From: JALQTD01 sp036825655
GTDB taxonomy: Bacteria > Bacteroidota > Bacteroidia > Flavobacteriales_D > Sanyastnellaceae
DNA: 9,654 nt
Direction of reading: 5' to 3'
Assembly: GCA_036825655.1 (NCBI GenBank)
Contig: DAISXU010000084.1
Coordinates: 1-9,654 of the forward strand
Shown: one piece after another, positions 1 to 5,598 of the stretch
Layout of the letters: the number at the start of each line of letters is the position of its first letter
Position numbering within the stretch: position 1 is the first letter of the stretch
Notes under the pieces: generated by a model
Databases searched by the model: none
What the model saw: the letters and a program-made list of their open reading frames with translations, nothing else
Told to the model about the DNA's origin: nothing
Program-made: the position numbers and the translations under genes

Positions 1-343
1 GAGGCTGCCAAGCATTCAAGTCCATGCTTCCAGGGAATTGCTCGACAGCAGCGATTTTGTATCCCTCAGATTGGAGCTGTTCCAGCGCAATTGCAGCGTT
101 CTCGAACACTCTCCAAGGCACATGCTCAGAAGCTCCCAAGGCTGACTTCATGATGTCCTTGTGTGGCGGATTGGCTGTGTAGCCACAGAGGTCAATTCCT
201 TCAAGTCTCAGGGCATCAGCGGTTCTAAAGAACGAACCCACGTTCACGCCCGAGCGAATGTCTTCGAGGACAACGCGGACCGGTACTGTGGGCGATGAAA
301 TGTAATGTTCTGGTTTTTCGAGTCGTTCGCCGAGGGGTGTCAT
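1..343 (-). CDS. SpoU/TrmH-family RNA methyltransferase, 3' end outside window
   Basis: Partial gene: the first 114 residues are present and the rest lies beyond base 1. Members of the SpoU/TrmH (SPOUT) family transfer a methyl group from S-adenosylmethionine to a ribose 2'-OH in tRNA or rRNA, acting as dimers with a knotted fold. What is seen: after a short N-terminal stretch comes VVLEDIRSGVNVGSFFRTADAL (about residues 24-45). This is family motif 1, with the conserved Asn34 and the catalytic-type Arg40. It is followed by GYTANPPHKDIMKSALGAS (about 54-72), typical of the TrmH-like proteins common in Bacteroidota. Motifs 2 and 3, which bind the cofactor, would be past the edge. The ATG at 343 overlaps the uvrB stop by four bases (ATGA), so the two are probably co-transcribed and translationally coupled. 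The exact RNA target cannot be told from the sequence. Confidence 0.87.
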   Translation of the reverse strand, partial: MTPLGERLEKPEHYISSPTVPVRVVLEDIRSGVNVGSFFRTADALRLEGIDLCGYTANPPHKDIMKSALGASEHVPWRVFENAAIALEQLQSEGYKIAAVEQFPGSMDLNAWQP

Positions 344-2364
344 GAGCTTTTTTCGATCAGTTGTTTCAGTGCGTAATATTCGTCCCTTAACCGCGCAGCT
401 TCCATGAATTCCATTTCCTTTGCTGCCTTCTCCATGGATTTTTTCGTGGCGGCTGCCAGTTTTTCGAGTCCTTTTTTATCCAGGGTGGCAATGACAGGGT
501 CGCTGGCGGCCATCGCTTGAGGAGCAGGCTCTGCGGCGTAGTTCTTTGGCCTGTCTTCAATCAAGTCTGTTTGCTCAAATAAGGTCTTTCGTTTCTTGAC
601 AATTTGTTGCGGCGTTAGCCCATGCGCTTCGTTGTACTCTTCTTGTTTTTGCCTCCGACGTTGAGTTTCTTCAATTGTCTGAGCCATGCTAGCGGTGACT
701 TGATCGGCATACATGATCACCCGGCCATTGACATTTCGAGCGGCCCTGCCCGCGGTTTGGGTTAAGGAGCGGTTGCTTCTCAAGAACCCCTCTTTATCGG
801 CGTCCATGATGGCCACCAGGGAAACTTCTGGCAGATCGAGTCCCTCTCGGAGCAGGTTTACGCCCACTAGCACATCGAAGGCTCCATCACGAAGCTGCCT
901 GAGGATCTCCACCCGATCCAACGTTTTCACATCGCTGTGAATGTAGCGGGTCGGGATGTTCAATTGGCCGAGGTACTTGGTCAATTCCTCGGCCATTCGT
1001 TTGGTCAATGTGGTTACGAGGACTCGCTCGTCGGCCGCTATGGTCTTCCTGATTTCGCTTACCAAATCGTCCACTTGATGCTCACATGGCCGGACTTCGA
1101 TGGGAGGGTCGAGCAGTCCAGTTGGACGAATGACTTGCTCGACGACGATGCCCTCTGATTGTTCGAGTTCATAATCTGCGGGGGTGGCGCTGACAAAGAT
1201 GGTTTGGTTGAGTAGGCCATTGAATTCATCAAATTTCAAAGGGCGATTGTCCAGAGCCGAGGGCAACCGGAATCCATACTCCACCAAGGACTCCTTGCGC
1301 GATCGATCGCCACCAAACATGGCACCGATTTGGGGGACAGTTACATGGCTCTCATCTACGACCAATAAAAAGTCCTTAGCGAAATAATCGAGCAGGCAGA
1401 AGGGCCGCTCACCTGGTTTTCGGCGGTCAAAATACCTGGAGTAGTTCTCGATGCCACTGCAAAATCCGATTTCTTTGATCATTTCCAGGTCATAGAGCGT
1501 TCTTTCCTCCAGCCGTTTGGACTCGATGAGCCGGCCTTGGGTCTGAAAGAAATCCTTTTGTTTCTCCAGATCCTGTTGGATTTCCCAAACGGCATCGTGG
1601 GTGGTTTCTTTGCTTGATACAAAGAGGTTCGCAGGGTAGATGCTGATTTCTGAGAAGGTGTGAAGGGTTTGGCCTGAAATGGGATCAATGCTTGCCAATG
1701 ATTCGATTTCATCCCCCCAGAACCCAATGCGAAGGGCGTGGTCGGTGTAAGCCAAAAACACGTCAACGGTATCGCCTTGAACCCGAAACGTGCCGCGCTT
1801 GAACTCGGCGCGTGTGCGATGGTATAAGCTCTGGGTGAGCGTATAAAGCAAGGCATCCCGTCGAACGCTCATCCCCACGGAGAGGGGGATGACACTTTTG
1901 TGAAACTCAACCGGGTTGCCAATGCCGTAGATGCAACTGATGCTAGCGACTACGATGACATCCCTGCGTCCACTCAACAGGGCACTTGTCGTGCTCAACC
2001 GCAGTTTTTCGATTTCCTCGTTGATGGCGAGGTCTTTTTCGATGTACGTGTTGGTGGCTGCGATGAAGGCTTCGGGTTGGTAATAGTCATAATAGCTGAC
2101 GAAATATTCAACGAGGTTGTTCGGGAAAAACTCCTTGAATTCGCTGTACAGCTGGGCTGCCAGGGTTTTGTTGTGACTCAGGATGAGGGTAGGCCGTTGC
2201 GTATCCTGGATGACATTCGCGATGGTAAATGTTTTGCCTGATCCCGTTACACCGAGAAGCGTCTGCATAGGCGTTTGATCTTCAATGCCTTGAACCAATT
2301 CCTTGATCGCCTGAGGTTGGTCGCCAGTGGGTTGAAAATCACTTTGCAATTCGAAACGCATCAT
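340..2364 (-). CDS. uvrB: UvrABC excinuclease subunit B
   Basis: UvrB is the central helicase-like subunit of nucleotide excision repair. It is loaded on damaged DNA by UvrA, verifies the lesion and recruits the UvrC nuclease. The 674-residue length is normal. Seen in order: PTGDQPQAI near the N-terminus; Walker A GVTGSGKT (38-45, Lys44); the beta-hairpin region with the Tyr-rich SYYDYYQPEAF (90-100) that is inserted between DNA strands; Walker B DESH (337-340); GVNLLREGLD (501-510); motif VI QTAGRAARN (536-544); and a C-terminal UVR helix pair (about 638-672) for UvrC contact. All key residues look intact. The gene begins ATG ATG; the second Met (2361) gives the family-typical N-terminus MRFEL, so either start is possible. 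It lies 84 bases downstream of rplI, behind a terminator, and appears to have its own promoter. It overlaps the downstream methyltransferase by ATGA. Confidence 0.98.
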   Translation of the reverse strand: MMRFELQSDFQPTGDQPQAIKELVQGIEDQTPMQTLLGVTGSGKTFTIANVIQDTQRPTLILSHNKTLAAQLYSEFKEFFPNNLVEYFVSYYDYYQPEAFIAATNTYIEKDLAINEEIEKLRLSTTSALLSGRRDVIVVASISCIYGIGNPVEFHKSVIPLSVGMSVRRDALLYTLTQSLYHRTRAEFKRGTFRVQGDTVDVFLAYTDHALRIGFWGDEIESLASIDPISGQTLHTFSEISIYPANLFVSSKETTHDAVWEIQQDLEKQKDFFQTQGRLIESKRLEERTLYDLEMIKEIGFCSGIENYSRYFDRRKPGERPFCLLDYFAKDFLLVVDESHVTVPQIGAMFGGDRSRKESLVEYGFRLPSALDNRPLKFDEFNGLLNQTIFVSATPADYELEQSEGIVVEQVIRPTGLLDPPIEVRPCEHQVDDLVSEIRKTIAADERVLVTTLTKRMAEELTKYLGQLNIPTRYIHSDVKTLDRVEILRQLRDGAFDVLVGVNLLREGLDLPEVSLVAIMDADKEGFLRSNRSLTQTAGRAARNVNGRVIMYADQVTASMAQTIEETQRRRQKQEEYNEAHGLTPQQIVKKRKTLFEQTDLIEDRPKNYAAEPAPQAMAASDPVIATLDKKGLEKLAAATKKSMEKAAKEMEFMEAARLRDEYYALKQLIEKSS

Positions 2365-2380
2365 GCTGGGGTGTTGAGAA

Positions 2381-2414
2381 CAAATCTAAGAGGTAAAAAA
2401 AAAGCCACCCGCAA
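2381..2414 (-). promoter_or_regulatory. Candidate uvrB promoter (Bacteroidota type)
   Basis: On the minus strand, TAGATTTG (2388 down to 2381) fits the Bacteroidota -7 consensus TAnnTTTG exactly. A TTG at 2414-2412 lies 23 bases upstream, at the long end of the usual spacing to the -33 element. Transcription would start near 2374, giving a leader of only about ten bases before the uvrB ATG. The -33 element falls inside the loop of the rplI terminator, so the two signals overlap. Assigned from consensus matching alone. Confidence 0.42.
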
Positions 2415-2427
2415 TCGGATGGCTTTT
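2395..2427 (-). terminator. Rho-independent terminator of the rpsF-rpsR-rplI operon
   Basis: Read on the minus strand, an A-flanked stem AAAAGCCA (2427-2420) pairs with TGGCTTTT (2407-2400). One mismatch follows, then two more G-C pairs, closing a six-base loop (2416-2411). The stem runs into nine consecutive T (2403-2395). It starts 21 bases after the rplI stop. The U-tract is present only for the minus strand, so it acts on the ribosomal operon. It lies between rplI and uvrB and should separate the two units. Confidence 0.9.
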
Positions 2428-2448
2428 CTCAATGGGGTTTGATCCAAT

Positions 2449-2895
2449 TTAGTCTGCAACCACCTCAAACTTGACGGAGGTTTTGATGTCGCGGTAAATC
2501 TTCACAGAGGCTTCATAGGAGCCCAATTCTTTCACAGCGTCATCTGCCAATGCGATCTGCTTGCGCTCGATGTCATAACCTGCTGCCTGGATGGCCTCAG
2601 CAATTTGAATCGTGTTCACAGAACCAAAGATTTTTCCGCTTTCTCCGGCCTTCGCACCGATGCGCAAGGTGAGTCCACTCAATGCTTCAGCAATGGCCTG
2701 AGCTTGCTCCATGGCCTTGGTTTCTTTGTGCGCCTGCTGGCGTACAACTTCGGCTACTACTTTCCTCGCGGAAGGAGTAGCGGCTGCAGCCATGCCCTGA
2801 GGAATCAGGAAGTTTCTCGCATAACCGGCTTTTACCGTTACGATGTCGTGCTTGTTGCCGAGGTTCTCGACGTCTTGCTTCAAAATGATGTCCAT
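2449..2895 (-). CDS. rplI: 50S ribosomal protein L9
   Basis: L9 binds 23S rRNA through its N-terminal domain and reaches out from the large subunit; it helps keep the reading frame. The 148-residue length is normal for the family. The N-terminal domain shows the L9 signature: MDIILKQDVENLG followed by VTVKAGYARNFLIPQGMA (19-36). A long helical connector (about 42-75) joins it to the C-terminal domain (about 80-148), which contains GKIFGSVNTIQIAEAI. It is the last gene of the S6-S18-L9 operon, 11 bases after rpsR and 21 bases before a strong terminator. The start ATG at 2895 gives the canonical N-terminus, so the start is secure. Confidence 0.98.
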   Translation of the reverse strand: MDIILKQDVENLGNKHDIVTVKAGYARNFLIPQGMAAAATPSARKVVAEVVRQQAHKETKAMEQAQAIAEALSGLTLRIGAKAGESGKIFGSVNTIQIAEAIQAAGYDIERKQIALADDAVKELGSYEASVKIYRDIKTSVKFEVVAD

Positions 2896-2906
2896 GATCG
2901 TCGGGA

Positions 2907-3170
2907 TTAACGGAGGTTGTCTGCGACGTATGGAAGGAGGGCCAAATGCCGCGCCTTCTTGATGGCCTGCCCTACTTTGCGCTGGTACTTCAAGGAAGTA
3001 CCGGTCAAGCGGCGGGGAAGGATTTTACCTTGCTCGTTGCAAAGCATCAAAAGGAAATCTGGATCCTTGTAATCGATGTACTTGATGCCCTTCACCTTGA
3101 AGCGGCAGTACTTCTCCTTCTGAGTGTCGATGTTAATCGGATTCAGGTAGCGTACGTTCTTGTCAGCCAT
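2907..3170 (-). CDS. rpsR: 30S ribosomal protein S18
   Basis: S18 is a small-subunit protein that forms a heterodimer with S6 on the platform of the 30S particle. The 87-residue length is normal. The conserved core is visible: KYCRFKVKGIKYIDYKDPDFL (20-40), then GKILPRRLTGTSLKYQRKVGQAIKKARHLALLPYV (48-82), which contains the PRR-TG-S-QR-AIKRAR-type motif of the family. It sits between rpsF (18 bases upstream) and rplI (11 bases downstream). No ssb gene separates rpsF from rpsR, unlike in Firmicutes, and no priB is present, unlike in enterobacteria. Confidence 0.98.
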   Translation of the reverse strand: MADKNVRYLNPINIDTQKEKYCRFKVKGIKYIDYKDPDFLLMLCNEQGKILPRRLTGTSLKYQRKVGQAIKKARHLALLPYVADNLR

Positions 3171-3188
3171 GATCGGTGATTTAAGGGA

Positions 3189-3551
3189 TTAAGACTGCGT
3201 CTCACTCTCTGCCGGAGCAGCGTTCGACTTTTTGTTCCGACGCGATTCAGCGTAGGCAACATGGTGCTTGTCCATCCGCGTAGAAAGGAAGCGGATGATG
3301 CGCTCGTCCCGACGGAATTCAGTCTCGAAGGGTAAGATGGCAGATGGGTCAACGTCAAACTCAAACAGTTGATAGAAGCCCGTAGACTTCTTCTGAATGG
3401 GGTACGCCAACTTCCGCAATCCCCATGCTTCTTCGTGGATCATGGTGCAACCATGGTCCTTCAAAATAGCACGGAACTTCTCAACTGTTTCCGCTACCTG
3501 CTCGGCAGACAGCACGGGAGTCATAATGAAAACAGTTTCGTAACGGTTCAT
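3189..3551 (-). CDS. rpsF: 30S ribosomal protein S6
   Basis: S6 partners S18 in the platform of the small subunit. The 120-residue protein starts MNRYETVFIMTPVLS, the usual S6 N-terminus. It contains the signature EEAWGLRKLAYPIQKKSTGFYQLFEFD (40-66), with Trp43, Arg46, Lys47 and Tyr50 in the expected places, and a second RNA-contact segment RRDERIIRFLSTRMDKHHV (80-98). The tail after about residue 104 is basic, then rich in Ala, Glu and Ser; this part varies in the family. It is the first gene of the operon, read from a well-formed promoter at 3578-3608 with a leader of roughly 19 bases. An imperfect inverted repeat is centred on the start codon and could take part in translational control. 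Confidence 0.98.
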   Translation of the reverse strand: MNRYETVFIMTPVLSAEQVAETVEKFRAILKDHGCTMIHEEAWGLRKLAYPIQKKSTGFYQLFEFDVDPSAILPFETEFRRDERIIRFLSTRMDKHHVAYAESRRNKKSNAAPAESETQS

Positions 3552-3560
3552 GTGAACAGT
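3543..3560 (-). repeat. Inverted repeat centred on the rpsF start codon
   Basis: The plus strand reads ACGGTTCA (3543-3550), two bases, then TGAACAGT (3553-3560). The arms pair at seven of eight positions. On the rpsF mRNA this could form a small hairpin GUUC-ACAU-GAAC that places the AUG in the loop. The 5' arm lies in the leader and the 3' arm in codons 1-5. In many phyla the S6:S18 dimer controls its own mRNA through an RNA motif near the rpsF start that contains a CCG trinucleotide, and a CCG is present here in the 3' arm. The link to that mechanism is inference. Confidence 0.35.
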
Positions 3561-3577
3561 TTTAGATTAGTGGGGCG

Positions 3578-3608
3578 CAAAAGTACAAGAGGAAACATTG
3601 AAAACCAA
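3578..3608 (-). promoter_or_regulatory. Promoter of rpsF-rpsR-rplI
   Basis: On the minus strand, TTTGG (with TTG at 3608-3606) is followed after 20 bases by TACTTTTG (3585-3578). Together these match both halves of the Bacteroidota housekeeping promoter (TTG, then TAnnTTTG) at the preferred spacing. Transcription should begin near 3571, about 19 bases before the rpsF ATG. This is the best promoter match in the window. Confidence 0.75.
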
Positions 3609-3672
3609 AGCTTATCACTTCGTATTTCTATCCAGCACGCTGCCATTCCATCTTGGAGTTGGAATTCTTGCG

Positions 3673-3686
3673 GAATCAAGTGATTC
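3673..3686. repeat. Perfect short inverted repeat in the rpsF/dnaX divergent gap
   Basis: GAATCA (3673-3678) and TGATTC (3681-3686) are perfect reverse complements with two bases between them. The dyad sits about 65 bases upstream of the rpsF -33 element and about 100 bases before the dnaX ATG. Its shape fits an operator for a dimeric regulator, but it could also be chance. The rest of the 237-base gap (3552-3788) holds the rpsF promoter and leader. I see no convincing dnaX promoter, no tRNA and no other gene in it. Confidence 0.3.
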
Positions 3687-3788
3687 AGTGGCAATTTACG
3701 GCGGGAGTGGCCGAGGTGTGAGGGGATTGTGGAAAACGTGGGTTGGATAGACCTGAAAGCCCACCGATATTCGCAACACGATAAGGAG

Positions 3789-5552
3789 ATGGAGCAAGCA
3801 CACTACACCGTAAGCGCGAGAAAGTACCGCCCACAAGATTGGGAGGCTGTGGTCGGGCAAGCTGGCATCACGCGCACGCTGCAACAAGCCATTGCGAGCA
3901 ACCAAATTGCACAAGCATACTTGTTTTGCGGGCCGAGAGGGGTTGGAAAGACGACGTCCGCTCGGATTTTTGCCCGGGCAATCAATGCCTTTGAGTCGGG
4001 CCATGATGAGGACCAAGCGTTCAACGTGTTTGAGTTGGATGCCGCATCGAACAACAAAGTAGAGGACATCCGGTCCATTGTTGAGCAAGTTCGCATCCCC
4101 CCGCAGCAAGGCAGATACAAGGTGTACATCATTGATGAGGTGCACATGTTGAGCCAAGCGGCGTTCAATGCATTCCTTAAGACGCTGGAAGAGCCTCCAC
4201 CACACGCGGTTTTCATTTTGGCTACAACGGAGAAGCACAAGATCCTTCCGACCATTCTTTCTCGTTGTCAAATATTTGATTTCCACCGAATTACGGTGGT
4301 TGACATGGTGTCGCATTTGCAGGGGATTTGCGAGAAGGAGGGCGTCACAGCGGAGGAGGCTGCCCTGCATGTGGTGGCTCAGAAAGCAGATGGTGCACTC
4401 CGTGATGCGTTGAGCATATTCGATCAACTCATCGCCTTTGCAGGGAGAGATCTTACCTATGACGTGGTTGCAGAGCACTTGCACGTTTTGGATCACACCA
4501 CCTATTTCTCAATCGTTGACCATGCGTTGGCAGGCGAAGTGGCTCCAGCCTTGATGGTCTTGAACGAAATCATCCAAAGGGGTTTTGATCCACATCATTT
4601 CCTTGCTGGACTTGGAGGGCACCTGAGAAACGTCCTCGTTGCGAAAGATGCTTCAACCACCGCATTGATTGAAGGTCCAGATGACCTGAAACAGCGCCTG
4701 GCTGAGCAAGCGACCCGTTGCTCCCTCAGCTTCATCGTCCAAGGGTTGGACCACGTGAACCAAGCAGATGTTCAGTACCGAGGGAGTCAGCATCAACGGC
4801 TCTTAGTGGAATTGACCCTCATGCAGCTCTGCTCCCTTCAGGAAGCGGACAAAAAAAAAATAACCTCATTGGTGCCAGTCCTAGCTGATGCTTGGAGGGA
4901 AAAGCGAGAAATTCAATCAGCGCCTTTGCGGGCAACAGCTCCAGAAACGCCTGCCGCCAGGGCACCCCTTCCTGAAATTCCCGCTGCCCAGCCGGGTGCT
5001 TCAGTGATGGAGGTTTCTGGAACAGCCCCCCTTCCCGTTGCGAAGGCCGCTCCAAAGAAATCCGCTGCCCAGGTAGGCGGATTGAGGAAGCGGTCAGTCA
5101 AGGTCGCAGTGCCCGATTCGCTGGTTGTTGGCACGGATCGTGAAAAGAAGGAAGAAGTTTTGCCTCCCATCCCAGATGATTGGCGGGATCCTTTTGGTGA
5201 AGAGGCCTTGATGAACACCTACCATGCCTTTGCTCAACGGCTACAAGACGATCAACGGACGAATTTGGCGGCGACCTTGAGAAGTGCAAAATGTGAACTT
5301 CAAGGAGAGGTTTTGAATTTGGAGGTGATCAATGAAGTCCAGCTGGAGCAGTTGGCTGACATTCGCCCCGATTTGTTGGATTTTCTTCGGCGACAACTTC
5401 GGAATGGAGGGCTCGAATTGAAGGTCGGGGTCGCGGAAAGCATCGAGCCCACGAAGCAATTCATGACCGATCGAGACCGTTATGACGCCATGGCCAATGC
5501 GCAGCCGGGGTTGGAGCTTCTGAGGAAGAGGTTGGACCTGGACCTGAGATGA
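3789..5552 (+). CDS. dnaX: DNA polymerase III subunits tau and gamma
   Basis: DnaX is the ATPase of the clamp loader, which places the sliding clamp on primed DNA; the long tau form also ties the loader to the polymerase and helicase. Counting from the ATG at 3789 (587 residues): Walker A GPRGVGKT (48-55), Walker B IIDEVHM (114-120), sensor ATTE (145-148), Arg finger SRC (158-160) and the oligomerisation domain III to about residue 350. A Pro/Ala-rich linker follows (about 375-470), then a C-terminal domain. The four-cysteine zinc module usually found between Walker A and B is absent: the segment from residue 65 to 81 has no Cys. An open frame extends upstream to a GTG at 3729, but MEQAHYTVSARKYRPQ matches the family N-terminus, so 3789 is preferred; AAGGAG directly abuts this ATG. 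An A10 run at codons 355-357 may generate a short gamma form. Confidence 0.97.
   Translation: MEQAHYTVSARKYRPQDWEAVVGQAGITRTLQQAIASNQIAQAYLFCGPRGVGKTTSARIFARAINAFESGHDEDQAFNVFELDAASNNKVEDIRSIVEQVRIPPQQGRYKVYIIDEVHMLSQAAFNAFLKTLEEPPPHAVFILATTEKHKILPTILSRCQIFDFHRITVVDMVSHLQGICEKEGVTAEEAALHVVAQKADGALRDALSIFDQLIAFAGRDLTYDVVAEHLHVLDHTTYFSIVDHALAGEVAPALMVLNEIIQRGFDPHHFLAGLGGHLRNVLVAKDASTTALIEGPDDLKQRLAEQATRCSLSFIVQGLDHVNQADVQYRGSQHQRLLVELTLMQLCSLQEADKKKITSLVPVLADAWREKREIQSAPLRATAPETPAARAPLPEIPAAQPGASVMEVSGTAPLPVAKAAPKKSAAQVGGLRKRSVKVAVPDSLVVGTDREKKEEVLPPIPDDWRDPFGEEALMNTYHAFAQRLQDDQRTNLAATLRSAKCELQGEVLNLEVINEVQLEQLADIRPDLLDFLRRQLRNGGLELKVGVAESIEPTKQFMTDRDRYDAMANAQPGLELLRKRLDLDLR
4851..4860 (+). promoter_or_regulatory. 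A10 slippery run in dnaX, candidate site for gamma production
   Basis: Ten consecutive A encode Lys355-Lys357 plus the first base of the next codon, exactly after clamp-loader domain III and before the proline-rich linker. Losing one A (or a +1 shift) gives TAA immediately at 4861-4863. Gaining one A (or a -1 shift) adds nine residues and stops at TGA 4886-4888. Either way the product is a gamma-like protein of about 357-366 residues with domains I-III. In Thermus thermophilus a run of nine A in dnaX makes gamma by transcriptional slippage; in E. coli A-AAA-AAG makes it by -1 ribosomal frameshifting. An AGGA at 4840-4843 could serve as a weak upstream stimulator. I see no strong hairpin just downstream, which favours transcriptional over ribosomal slippage. 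Confidence 0.6.
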
Positions 5553-5598
5553 AAACGCCCATGACAGAACTGTGACGAATTTCATTTGTTTTGCATAC

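Noticed and set aside
3645..3665. ATTCCA...TGGAAT inverted repeat with a nine-base loop in the rpsF/dnaX gap
   Set aside because: A six-base stem of mostly A-T pairs with no T tract is within chance expectation.
3729..3788. Upstream GTG start for dnaX, adding 20 residues
   Set aside because: The added residues do not resemble DnaX N-termini, whereas the protein from ATG 3789 begins exactly as the family does.
3696..4496. Minus-strand open frame of 266 codons antisense to dnaX
   Set aside because: It covers the conserved ATPase core of dnaX; the translation shows no motif and is best explained as a shadow of that gene.
5581..5593. TTCATTTG / TTGTTTTG as a receptor promoter
   Set aside because: Each differs from TAnnTTTG by one base in the important TA, and no TTG lies at the right distance; too weak to list.
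5572..5598. GTG start for the TonB receptor, adding nine residues
   Set aside because: The ATG at 5599 yields a clean signal peptide with a polar start; the extension would spoil it.
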